A stretch of DNA of 64,000 bases from positions 1 to 64,000 of the forward strand of contig NZ_FRBV01000006.1 of assembly GCF_900142705.1 (NCBI RefSeq), in the 5' to 3' direction. The first letter of the stretch is position 1. The number at the start of each line of letters is the position of its first letter. Origin of the DNA: Nitrosospira sp. Nsp11. Its GTDB lineage: Bacteria; Pseudomonadota; Gammaproteobacteria; Burkholderiales; Nitrosomonadaceae. The notes below the pieces were generated by a model. The model had not been told where the DNA came from. It made no database searches and saw only the letters and a list, made by a program, of their open reading frames with translations. The translations under genes were made by a program, and so were the position numbers. Below, piece by piece: positions 49,724-58,431 of this stretch.

Positions 49724-51284
49724 GAATAAGCCCTGTCAAAGGGCATTGTTCACGGTTGCCCACTCCGCCGCAACGGTGTTGTTACTCCTGTCCACTTATT
49801 GTGATGCGGCCGAATGGCGAGTTACTCCCCGGATGAATGTGATCGAAAGTTATTCTGATAATATTAGATTGGGAAGAACATCAAACGGATCCGGATCAGG
49901 CGATTTTATCAGTCAGGTCAATCCCGGCCTGTACATGAATGGGTTAGGACCACGCTTTAATCTCAATCTGATGTATATGATGAATAATCTTTTCTACGCT
50001 CAGAACAGCAACCTGACCCGAACCAGGCATCAACTGAATGCTACAGGAACCGCCGAGCTGATTGAAGACCTGTTTTTTGTGGATGGACGAGCCGCAATGA
50101 CGCAGCAAAATCTTTCGCTAACGGGACCGCAATCGCTTGACAACGTTAACGTCACGGGTAACAGGGCTGATGTAAGAACATATAGAATCAGCCCTTATCT
50201 TCGGCATCGGTTCAAGGATTTTGCATCCACGGAGTTGCGCTACAACTATAACCAGGTTACTTCAGACGCCAACGCACTTTTCAACAGCCAAGGAACCGGC
50301 TATTTATTTTCCTTGAACAGCGGCAGCGCGTTCAGCACACTAGGTTGGGGTTTTAACTATAGCAATCAAACGGTTCACTTTGACCGTTCAAACCGGAACG
50401 TCGAGTTCGAACGCTACACCGCCAACCTTCGTTACCGGGTTACGGCGCAATTTAGCCTAACTGCAACGGGAGGCTACGAAAAGAATAGCTTTCTTTCAAT
50501 TCGAGGAAATCCATCCAGCCCTACCTGGTCAGTAGGCTTTTTATGGACACCCACTGAAAGAACCAGTATAGCGATCAGTGGAGGTCAAAGGTTTTTCGGC
50601 GACACCTATTCGGCTCTCGCGCGGCACCGCACCCGCTTGACCGCATGGGAGGCGCGTTATGATGAAGGCCTTACGACATTCAACCAACAGCTTCAGGCTG
50701 GCTCCATGTTCAGCATGGGGGGTACTCTAAGCCAGCTTCTTACTGCCCAAAACCCCAATCTCAGCCAAGATGTTATTCAGCAAAATACCGGCGCGCTTCT
50801 TGGATTTGGAGGTTCAGGTGCTTTTGCTGATCCCAACAATTTTTTAACGAACCGGCTCTTTCTGCAGAAGCGCTTCCAGGCATCCGTCGCTATGAATGGG
50901 ACAAGAAATACGCTCGCATTCCGGTTATTCAATATGACACGTCAGGCATTTTCGCCAGAATCAGTCGATGTCGGGTTGGGAAATGACGCAGACTTGTCGT
51001 TGCTCAACCATACCAGACAGAGCGGTGGTAATGCATTGTGGAGCTATAGAATTTCTCGGTTAACGACTGCCAACCTGAATTTTGGATATGCAAGGTTCAG
51101 TTTTCTTGGCGCCGCCAGACAAGACGATATGATGTTATTCAGCACGGGGTTGAGGAGGCAACTTCCGGAAATTATGCCTAATCTGGTGGGCACGCTTCAA
51201 GTACGGCACAATCGGCGCAACTCCAACCAAGGGGCAAATTATCATGAGAATGCCGCGATCGCGTCCTTGAGCATGAGTTTCTAA
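49710..51284 (+). CDS. TIGR03016-type PEP-CTERM system outer-membrane protein
   Basis: About 524 residues. The signal peptide (CQRALFTVAHSAATVLLLLS...CDAAEW) is followed by a beta-barrel pattern of alternating strands (RVTPRMNVIESYSDNIRLG, LRYNYNQVTSDANALF, SLTATGGYEKNSFLSIRG). It ends ENAAIASLSMSF, a terminal strand closing in Phe as outer-membrane proteins do. It is expected in the outer membrane as part of the export machinery. ATG 49710 lies inside the last codons of the kinase gene (stop 49721-49723), an overlap that implies coupling. An earlier start at 49686 is open but less likely. Confidence 0.88.
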   Translation: MRVPENKPCQRALFTVAHSAATVLLLLSTYCDAAEWRVTPRMNVIESYSDNIRLGRTSNGSGSGDFISQVNPGLYMNGLGPRFNLNLMYMMNNLFYAQNSNLTRTRHQLNATGTAELIEDLFFVDGRAAMTQQNLSLTGPQSLDNVNVTGNRADVRTYRISPYLRHRFKDFASTELRYNYNQVTSDANALFNSQGTGYLFSLNSGSAFSTLGWGFNYSNQTVHFDRSNRNVEFERYTANLRYRVTAQFSLTATGGYEKNSFLSIRGNPSSPTWSVGFLWTPTERTSIAISGGQRFFGDTYSALARHRTRLTAWEARYDEGLTTFNQQLQAGSMFSMGGTLSQLLTAQNPNLSQDVIQQNTGALLGFGGSGAFADPNNFLTNRLFLQKRFQASVAMNGTRNTLAFRLFNMTRQAFSPESVDVGLGNDADLSLLNHTRQSGGNALWSYRISRLTTANLNFGYARFSFLGAARQDDMMLFSTGLRRQLPEIMPNLVGTLQVRHNRRNSNQGANYHENAAIASLSMSF

Positions 51285-51297
51285 CGGAAATAGACGA

Positions 51298-52299
51298 ATG
51301 TACGGACCCTTTTACGGCTTCAGAGTCAAGCCTTTCCAATTGAAACCTGACCCCAATTTTTTCTTTGGAAGCAGGGGCCATAAACGTGCCATGGCTTATC
51401 TTGAGTATGGGCTTTCCCAAAGAGAAGGTTTCATCGTGGTTACCGGAGAAGTCGGTGCGGGAAAGACCACCTTGGTGCGCAATCTTTTCCGCAAACTGGA
51501 GGCCGAAAAAATTCTTGCCGCTCAGATCGTCAATACCGATCTGGAATCTGCCGATACATTAAAGCTGGTCGCTGCAGCGTTTGGGCTCGCTTACGAGAAT
51601 TCAGATAAGGCTTCTCTACTCATTCGCCTCGAGCAGTTCTTTCGCCAATGCGACCAGCAAGGAAAGCGCGCGCTTTTGGTTGTAGATGAAGCGCAGAATC
51701 TCTCGCGACGGACCGTGGAAGAGTTGAGGATGCTTTCCAATTTTCAAACGGATGACAGGTCTTTACTCCAGACATTCCTGCTCGGCCAACCGGAGTTCCG
51801 AAAAACTTTGCTTAGCAGCGATATGCAGCAGTTGCGGCAAAGAGTGATTGCAACTTATCACCTTGGACCCATGGATTTATCGGAAACACGATCGTATATC
51901 GAACATAGATTAAAGACAGCGGGTTGGTGCGGTGACCCATCATTTGAAGAAGATGCTTTTGAAACTATACACAACCACGCGGGCGGGATACCCAGAAGGA
52001 TCAATGCGTTGTGCGATCGTCTGTTATTGATGGGTTGTCTGGAGAAATTGCACAACTTCGGCAGCGAGGAAGTCAGCGAGGTGATCCGCGATATACAACA
52101 GGAATTTGAGATTCCGATAACAGCCGGCGCATCGGATAGCGACATTGGCTCCGTTAGAGAAGAACCTCTTTCCGATCTCGAAAGCATGAGCACCCGAATT
52201 GCCAGGCTGGAGGACTCAGTTGTCTCCTTGGTGGGACTGCTCAAGCAGATACTCTCGCTGGGCCGAGCAAACAAGAGCCTGCCAGAGGATAAAACATAA
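51298..52299 (+). CDS. XrtA-associated ATPase (ExeA/GspA-like, TIGR03015)
   Basis: 333 residues. It begins MYGPFYGFRVKPFQLKPDPN, the family signature, then SQREGFIVVTGEVGAGKTTL with Walker A (~46-53). Walker B is RALLVVDEAQNLS (~125-137). AAA ATPase elements follow, including LLGQPEFRKTLL. The last ~60 residues are a coiled-coil-like tail. The related ExeA proteins sense or remodel peptidoglycan for secretion; here the role in exopolysaccharide export is inferred from constant association. The start lies 13 bases after the outer-membrane protein stop. Confidence 0.93.
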   Translation: MYGPFYGFRVKPFQLKPDPNFFFGSRGHKRAMAYLEYGLSQREGFIVVTGEVGAGKTTLVRNLFRKLEAEKILAAQIVNTDLESADTLKLVAAAFGLAYENSDKASLLIRLEQFFRQCDQQGKRALLVVDEAQNLSRRTVEELRMLSNFQTDDRSLLQTFLLGQPEFRKTLLSSDMQQLRQRVIATYHLGPMDLSETRSYIEHRLKTAGWCGDPSFEEDAFETIHNHAGGIPRRINALCDRLLLMGCLEKLHNFGSEEVSEVIRDIQQEFEIPITAGASDSDIGSVREEPLSDLESMSTRIARLEDSVVSLVGLLKQILSLGRANKSLPEDKT

Positions 52300-52434
52300 T
52301 GCTCAACGGCACAAGCGCTACTGCTTCGACCTGGCGGTCCAGAAAGCACCGACTATTTATGGACAATTTGAAAATAGCGGGCAGAAGTGGCGATTTGCGG
52401 ACGTTGTTGAGAGACATGGGATGAAGGCCCTCCG

Positions 52435-53277
52435 ATGACCCCAGCGCGTATACGTAATGCGATGACGGTCGACGTGGAGGATTACTTCCAGGTTTCTGCC
52501 TTTGCCAATCATATTCCACGGGAATCATGGTCATCCTTATCTTGCCGTGTAGAGGTAAATATCGACCGTATTCTTGCTTTGCTGGACGAGGATTGCACAA
52601 AAGCAACTTTTTTTACCCTTGGATGGATCGCCGATCGTTACCCCGCCATGGTAAAACGAATTGTCGCTGGCGGCCATGAACTCGCCAGCCACGGCTGGGG
52701 TCACTGCCGTGTTTCGGATCAGGAACCCCATGAGTTTCGAAACGACATTATTCAAAGCAAAGCCATTCTCGAGGATATCGGTGGACAGGCGGTGCTTGGC
52801 TACCGAGCGCCGAGCTTTTCCATCGGCAGCCATAATCAATGGGCGCTGGATCTGCTTGCAGAAGCAGGCTATCGCTACAGTTCAAGTATTTACCCGATCA
52901 AACACGACCACTACGGCATGCCGGATGCGCCCCGTTTCGCCTATTATCCCCGCAGCAATAACCGATTACTCGAATTGCCTATCACCACGATGCGCTTATT
53001 CAAGCGGAACATCCCCGCAGGTGGGGGCGGCTATTTCCGGCTTTGGCCCTATCCGGTTTCAAAATGGTTCCTGCAGAGACTGAATCACATCGAGCACCAA
53101 TCCGCGATCTTTTATTTCCACCCATGGGAGATAGATCATCAGCAGCCGCGCCAGAAGGGTATCAGTATGAAAACCCGCTTCCGCCACTATTATAATCTTC
53201 ATCGAATGGAAGATCGTGTCAAAGCCCTCACCCGCGATTTCGAGTGGGATCGCGTAGATCGGATTTTCCTGGGTTAA
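52435..53277 (+). CDS. XrtA system polysaccharide deacetylase (TIGR03006)
   Basis: 280 residues. The NodB-type motif is MTVDVEDYFQVSAFANHI (~10-27). The metal-binding stretch GHELASHGWGHCRV (~79-92) supplies the His pair. Next come GYRAPSFSIG (~122-131) and SSSIYPIKHDHYG. The C-terminal FYFHPWEIDHQQPRQKGI matches DUF3473, the family-specific end. It should remove acetyl groups from the exopolysaccharide, in the periplasm or cytoplasm. The preceding 135 bases hold no gene. It is followed by the FemAB gene after 4 bases. Confidence 0.94.
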   Translation: MTPARIRNAMTVDVEDYFQVSAFANHIPRESWSSLSCRVEVNIDRILALLDEDCTKATFFTLGWIADRYPAMVKRIVAGGHELASHGWGHCRVSDQEPHEFRNDIIQSKAILEDIGGQAVLGYRAPSFSIGSHNQWALDLLAEAGYRYSSSIYPIKHDHYGMPDAPRFAYYPRSNNRLLELPITTMRLFKRNIPAGGGGYFRLWPYPVSKWFLQRLNHIEHQSAIFYFHPWEIDHQQPRQKGISMKTRFRHYYNLHRMEDRVKALTRDFEWDRVDRIFLG

Positions 53278-53281
53278 ACGT

Positions 53282-54367
53282 ATGAGTTGCATCGTCGACG
53301 CTTTTCGGGAGGAACAACAAATTCGCCCCCTTCAGACTGAAGCGCCGTCTGTGCACTTGCTGCAGCCGCAAGAAGAAAAGAAATGGGATAAATTTGTATC
53401 GGCCTGTCCCGAGGCCACCTTTTTTCATCGTGCAGGCTGGCAAGCCGTTATTCAGCGTGCATTTGGGCATAAAACCTGGTTTCTTTATGCTGAGTCAGAG
53501 GGCGAAATTCAAGGTGTGCTGCCGCTGGCAGAGGTCAAGAGCCACCTTTTTGGTCATTCCCTGAGCTCCCTGCCATTTTGTGTCTACGGCGGTATTGCCG
53601 CAATTTCCGAGCCCGGCCGGGAAGTGCTTGACCGAGCTGCCCAGGCGCTTGCTTCACGGCTGCGAGTGGACTATCTGGAATACCGGAATTTGAAAATGCG
53701 GCATTCGGACTGGCCCACCAAGGATCTCTATGCGACCTTTCGAAAGGAAATTTCGCCGGAAATAGAGCAGAACATGCGGGAAATTCCACGCAAGCAGCGC
53801 GCAATGGTGCGCAAGGGTATCAAGGCCGGGCTGGAAAGTGTCGTAGATGAGGATATCGAGCGTTTTTTTTCAGCCTATTCGGCAAGCCTTCACCGCCTTG
53901 GCACCCCCGTTTTCTCGAAAAAATATTTTCGCATACTCAAAGAGGTTTTCACGGATGACTGCGAACTTATGATCATCATCAAGGAAGGGCACACCGTCAG
54001 CGGCGTGATGAGTTTTTATTTTCGTGACGAGGTCTCGCCTTATTATGGAGGGGGAACCAGCGAAGCACGGGATTTGGCCGGCAACGACTTTATGTACTGG
54101 GAGCTGATGCGGCGTGCTTGTGAAAGAGGCTATAAAATCTTCGATTTCGGGCGCAGTAAACATAACACCGGGTCTTTCGATTTCAAGAAGAATTGGGGAT
54201 TTGAGCCGCAACCGCTTTACTACGAATACCAGCTACACCGGTCCGAGGCGATGCCTGATCATAATCCGCTTAATCCCAAATATCAGCTTTTCATCAAGGC
54301 TTGGCGGAAACTCCCCATTTCCGTTGCCAATTTCGTCGGGCCTTACATAGTAAAGAATCTGGGCTAG
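53282..54367 (+). CDS. FemAB-family XrtA/PEP-CTERM system-associated protein (TIGR03019)
   Basis: 361 residues. It carries WDKFVSACPEATFFHRAGWQ (~38-57), LPFCVYGGIAAISEPGREVL (~97-116), PRKQRAMVRKGIKAGLES (~169-186) and FDFGRSKHNTGSFDFKKNWG (~293-312), the features of the FemAB-like GNAT group of exosortase systems. FemAB relatives transfer amino acids from aminoacyl-tRNA; here the substrate is not known and the protein may modify the polysaccharide. It sits tightly between the deacetylase and glycosyltransferase genes. Confidence 0.92.
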   Translation: MSCIVDAFREEQQIRPLQTEAPSVHLLQPQEEKKWDKFVSACPEATFFHRAGWQAVIQRAFGHKTWFLYAESEGEIQGVLPLAEVKSHLFGHSLSSLPFCVYGGIAAISEPGREVLDRAAQALASRLRVDYLEYRNLKMRHSDWPTKDLYATFRKEISPEIEQNMREIPRKQRAMVRKGIKAGLESVVDEDIERFFSAYSASLHRLGTPVFSKKYFRILKEVFTDDCELMIIIKEGHTVSGVMSFYFRDEVSPYYGGGTSEARDLAGNDFMYWELMRRACERGYKIFDFGRSKHNTGSFDFKKNWGFEPQPLYYEYQLHRSEAMPDHNPLNPKYQLFIKAWRKLPISVANFVGPYIVKNLG

Positions 54368-54371
54368 ATCA

Positions 54372-55577
54372 GTGCAGGAGCTGCTTTATCTTGTCCATCG
54401 CTTTCCCTACCCGCCTGACAAGGGGGACAAAATTCGGTCCTTTCATTTGCTCAAGCATCTCAGCCAGCGCTATCGCATCCATCTCGGCACTTTTATTGAT
54501 GATGAGATGGACCATAAGTATCTTGAGAGAGTCAGGGATATGTGCGGGGAAACGTGTTTCCTCGATCTCAACCCGAGGTCAGCACGAATTCGTAGCCTGA
54601 CTGGTCTGCTTTCGGGGCAGCCACTCACCTTGCCCTATTATCATGATAAGCGCTTGCAGGCATGGGTCAGCAATTTGCTTGCAACAAGGCCTATCGGAAC
54701 CATTCTGGTTTTCTCGGCAGCCATGGCTCAATACGTCAGCCATGCTATGAATATCCGCCGGGTAATGGATTTTGTAGATATCGATTCGGACAAATGGATG
54801 CAATATGCGGCAACCACTACCTGGCCGATGAGCTGGATATATCGGCGTGAGTCGAAATTGCTGCTCGATTATGAAAAGCAGGTCGCCAGGCTCTTCGATA
54901 GTGCGACCTTCGTTTCCGAGACCGAGGCCGATCTATTTAAACGTCTTGCGCCCGAGGTTGCGGCAAAGGTTACCTACTTTAATAACGGGGTCGACGCTGA
55001 TTATTTCTCCCCGCACAATATCTACCCTAATCCTTATTTGGCAGGTATAGACACCCTTGTCTTCACTGGCGCCATGGATTACTGGGCCAATATTGATGCC
55101 GTACGGTGGTTTGCAAGCAATATTTTTTCCGCTATCCGTCTGCAATTGCCCAAGGTCGAGTTTTATATCGTTGGCGCCCGTCCATCAGCGGCGGTAATGG
55201 CTTTAGCCGATCTTCCGGGCATCATCGTTACCGGGTCAGTGCCCGACATCAGGCCCTACCTTGCCCATGCATCCATGGCGGTGGCGCCGCTGCGTATCGC
55301 ACGCGGGATTCAGAATAAAGTCCTGGAGGCAATGGCTATGGGAAAAACGGTTGTTGCCTCTCCGCAAGCCATAGAGGGGATCAATGCGCGCCCTGATAGG
55401 GATATGGTAGTTGCTAACGATGAAAGTGATTTCATTAACCGAATTATCAAACTCCTGCAGAACGGGCCGAGCTGTACCATTGGCCGCGCCGCCAGGGCTC
55501 GTGTTCTAGCAGATTATAATTGGGGAAAAAATCTGGGGCGAATCGATGCGCTCTTGTCCCAGCCGCAGACAATTTAA
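54372..55577 (+). CDS. TIGR03087 family PEP-CTERM/XrtA system glycosyltransferase
   Basis: 401 residues, GT-B fold. It opens QELLYLVHRFPYPPDKGDKI and then RSFHLLKHLSQRYRIHL, the TIGR03087 start. GAMDYWANIDAVRWFASNIF (~236-255) and VAPLRIARGIQNKVLEAMAM (~311-330, E of the GT4 motif) mark the donor-binding half. It should add one sugar to the repeat unit in the cytoplasm. The start is GTG 54372, four bases after the FemAB stop. Donor and linkage are unknown. Confidence 0.93.
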   Translation: MQELLYLVHRFPYPPDKGDKIRSFHLLKHLSQRYRIHLGTFIDDEMDHKYLERVRDMCGETCFLDLNPRSARIRSLTGLLSGQPLTLPYYHDKRLQAWVSNLLATRPIGTILVFSAAMAQYVSHAMNIRRVMDFVDIDSDKWMQYAATTTWPMSWIYRRESKLLLDYEKQVARLFDSATFVSETEADLFKRLAPEVAAKVTYFNNGVDADYFSPHNIYPNPYLAGIDTLVFTGAMDYWANIDAVRWFASNIFSAIRLQLPKVEFYIVGARPSAAVMALADLPGIIVTGSVPDIRPYLAHASMAVAPLRIARGIQNKVLEAMAMGKTVVASPQAIEGINARPDRDMVVANDESDFINRIIKLLQNGPSCTIGRAARARVLADYNWGKNLGRIDALLSQPQTI

Positions 55578-55634
55578 CAAGGGCCATTTGCATATCTTGC
55601 AAAACAATATTCGAGCTGCGGGAAATGGAATGGC

Positions 55635-57224
55635 ATGAGTGCGCATACGCCGAAACAAGTTGAGCATGATTCCATAGTGGCGCCAGATCAGCAAAAGCTG
55701 AAGGCAGCCGCGCTATTGACGCTCGCGACCATTACCGGAATTTTGGCTGGCTATCATGAGACTACCGGGTCCATGATTTCAATCTGGATGCGATCCGAGA
55801 CATTCGCACATGGCTTCCTGATCTTTCCCTTCAGCGCTTACCTGATATGGGGTCAGCGCAAGCACCTTAGTGAGGCGCTATGCCAGCCAAGTCCGCTTGC
55901 TCTGCTGGTGCTTGCAAGCCTGGGTTTCAGTTGGCTACTGGCAACGCTTGCCAGCGTTCAGGTATTTAAGCAGTTTTTGTTGATAGCAATGATTCCAGCC
56001 GCAGTTTGGGCAATTCTGGGGCGCCGAATGGTCTGGGCGCTTGCCTTTCCGTTGGCTTATCTCGCGCTTGCGGTTCCATTTGGGGAAGCGCTGATCCCGC
56101 CACTCATAGACTTTACCGCCGACTTTACCGTAAAGGCGCTTCAATTGACCGGCATACCGGTGTACCGGGAGGGCAGTTTTTTTTCCATACCGAGCGGAAA
56201 TTGGTCCGTGGTGGAGGCATGCAGCGGCATACGGTACCTGATCGCATCGTTTACATTGGGTACCCTTTACGCGTATCTTACATATCATAGCCTGAAGCGG
56301 CGCCTGATATTCATTGCCCTCTCGCTGATCGTCCCCATCGTTGCGAACGGCATCCGCGCTTATATGATTGTAATGACCGGCCATCTGAGCGATATGCAAC
56401 TGGCTGTAGGGGTCGACCATCTAATCTACGGTTGGGTTTTCTTCGGTTTCGTGATGTTGTTATTATTCTGGATCGGCTCTTTCTGGCGGGAGGATGACAA
56501 TACATATGCTAACGACAGTGCCGGGCCCACTACAGAAATAGAAACCGGACGTCATGCCAACGGGAAAATTCCGCTAAAAAATACAGTTTCCGCCGCCGGC
56601 GCAGTCCTTGCGGTGGCCTTCATCTGGCCGCTATATGCCGGGCACCTGGAGCGCGCTTCTTCCCCTGGCACAGAGCCAGGAATTGATATTCCGGATATCC
56701 AGGGAAAGTGGCGGATCAGTTCAAGCCGAACCCCTGACTGGAGGCCGAAATACGTCGGCGCCGTAACTCAATTGTCGCAGAGTTATCAGAAAGACGGAAT
56801 GTCGGTAGATCTTTATATCAGTTATTACCGTAATCAAACACAGGATTCAGAACTGATCAACTCCCAAAATACGCTGGTATCGGAAGCTGATCCAGGTTGG
56901 CACAACATCAAGCAGGAAACGCGCAGCATAGCGTTGGGGTCCCGGCACGAACTCGTCAACCAGAGTCAATTGCGATCTTCCTCAACACAGCTGTTGATAT
57001 GGCGATGGTATTGGCTGCGCGGGGAGAGTACGGCAAATCCCTACCTGGCTAAATTTATCTTGGCGAGGAACAAGCTTTTGCAAAGGGGCGCTGATGGGGC
57101 TGAGGTTATTATCGCTACCCGTTATGAAGATACTCGAGAGGAAGCGGTTCCGGTACTTCAGGGTTTTCTCGACGATATGTTGCCTGCTATAACTGAGGCG
57201 CTCCAGAATGCAGACAGTCGCTAG
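55635..57224 (+). CDS. xrtA: Exosortase A fused to an EpsI domain
   Basis: 529 residues. The N-terminal half has about eight membrane helices and the transpeptidase-like residues. The Cys is at 196 (VVEACSGIRYL), the Arg at 241 (ANGIRAYMIVMTGHL) and the His at 262 (GVDHLIYGW). The C-terminal ~200 residues, after a last helix (AAGAVLAVAFIWPLYAG), form the EpsI/DUF3485 domain (LSQSYQKDGMSVDLYISYY). XrtA is thought to process PEP-CTERM tails on the periplasmic side and links protein sorting to exopolysaccharide. The fusion is normal for XrtA. It overlaps the next gene by 17 bases. Confidence 0.95.
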   Translation: MSAHTPKQVEHDSIVAPDQQKLKAAALLTLATITGILAGYHETTGSMISIWMRSETFAHGFLIFPFSAYLIWGQRKHLSEALCQPSPLALLVLASLGFSWLLATLASVQVFKQFLLIAMIPAAVWAILGRRMVWALAFPLAYLALAVPFGEALIPPLIDFTADFTVKALQLTGIPVYREGSFFSIPSGNWSVVEACSGIRYLIASFTLGTLYAYLTYHSLKRRLIFIALSLIVPIVANGIRAYMIVMTGHLSDMQLAVGVDHLIYGWVFFGFVMLLLFWIGSFWREDDNTYANDSAGPTTEIETGRHANGKIPLKNTVSAAGAVLAVAFIWPLYAGHLERASSPGTEPGIDIPDIQGKWRISSSRTPDWRPKYVGAVTQLSQSYQKDGMSVDLYISYYRNQTQDSELINSQNTLVSEADPGWHNIKQETRSIALGSRHELVNQSQLRSSSTQLLIWRWYWLRGESTANPYLAKFILARNKLLQRGADGAEVIIATRYEDTREEAVPVLQGFLDDMLPAITEALQNADSR

Positions 57225-58422
57225 CGGCCGCAGCGATGGGAAAAAATCCGCTGGCGGTGCTGAGCAGCCTCCGCTTATTGTCCATGTAATTTACCACTTG
57301 GGTGTCGGGGGCCTGGAAAACGGGCTTGTGAACCTGATCAATCATATTCCGCCCCAGCGTTACCGACATGCCATCGTTTGTTTGAAGGGCTACTCCGATT
57401 TTAGCCAGCGGATTATGACCGAGAATGTGGAAATCGTGGCGTTGAATAAGCGCGAGGGGAACGATTTCAGCGTTTATATCAATCTCTTCAAAACCTTCAA
57501 GCGATTGAAACCGGATATTGTACATACTCGCAATCTCGGCACGCTGGAGGGCCAGGTGATCGCGGCGTTCGCGGGCACGCAGGCACGAGTGCATGGCGAA
57601 CACGGCCGGGATATGTTTGATTTGTATGGGAAGAACCGTAAATACAACCTTCTGAGAAAAGTAATTCGACCTTTTGTGAGTCATTTCATCGCTGTCAGCA
57701 GAGATCTGGAGAATTGGCTCGCCAACACCGTGGGGGCCACGCCGGATCGCATCAACCAGATCTACAATGGAGTCGACAGTTTGCGTTTTCATCCGCGCAA
57801 TCGCAAAGACTCCCGAGCGGAAAATTTCCCGGAGCTGCGGGAAGGATTTTTTACGGAGAATACCTTTGTCATTGGTAGTGTCGGTAGAATGAGCAACGTA
57901 AAAAATTTTCCCAGTCTGGTTCGGGCTTTCCTGATGCTGTTGCAAGAAATGCCCGCCGCTCGGGAAAGACTTCGGCTTCTGATCGTGGGTGACGGAAATT
58001 CGCGGTCGGAATGCATCGGGATGTTGCGCGAAGCCGGAGCAGAAACCCTCGCCTGGCTTCCAGGCGAACGAGCCGACATTCCGGAGTTGATGCGGGCGAT
58101 GGACCTGTTTGTGCTGCCTTCTTTGGGCGAGGGCATTTCGAATACGATATTGGAAGCCATGTCCACCGGCTTGCCGACGGTAGCAACTCGCGTTGGTGGC
58201 AATGTGGAGCTTGTGAGGGAGGGTGTTACAGGGATGCTCATTTCGCCAGATGAGCCGGCCGCTATGATGAAAGCGATATTAAAATACTATCGAAACCCGG
58301 ATTTGATTGCCAATCACGGCAAAGCAGCCCGGCAACAAATTGAGACAAGCTTCAGCATGGATGCCATGACCCAGGGCTATCTGCGGGTCTATGACGAGGC
58401 ATTACGCCTGCGCTCGGATTAA
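57208..58422 (+). CDS. TIGR03088 family PEP-CTERM/XrtA system glycosyltransferase
   Basis: 404 residues. After a 20-residue lead, PLIVHVIYHLGVGGLENGLV (~26-45) is the TIGR03088/GT4 N-terminal motif with the glycine loop. HGEHGRDMFDLYGKNRKYN (~131-149) follows. VGRMSNVKNFPSLVRAFLML (~229-248) and LPSLGEGISNTILEAMSTGL (~304-323) give the donor-binding half and the E-x7-E pair. It overlaps xrtA by 17 bases, so translation is coupled. It probably adds a sugar to the same repeat unit as the TIGR03087 enzyme. Confidence 0.94.
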   Translation: MQTVASGRSDGKKSAGGAEQPPLIVHVIYHLGVGGLENGLVNLINHIPPQRYRHAIVCLKGYSDFSQRIMTENVEIVALNKREGNDFSVYINLFKTFKRLKPDIVHTRNLGTLEGQVIAAFAGTQARVHGEHGRDMFDLYGKNRKYNLLRKVIRPFVSHFIAVSRDLENWLANTVGATPDRINQIYNGVDSLRFHPRNRKDSRAENFPELREGFFTENTFVIGSVGRMSNVKNFPSLVRAFLMLLQEMPAARERLRLLIVGDGNSRSECIGMLREAGAETLAWLPGERADIPELMRAMDLFVLPSLGEGISNTILEAMSTGLPTVATRVGGNVELVREGVTGMLISPDEPAAMMKAILKYYRNPDLIANHGKAARQQIETSFSMDAMTQGYLRVYDEALRLRSD

Positions 58423-58431
58423 GGAAAAAGC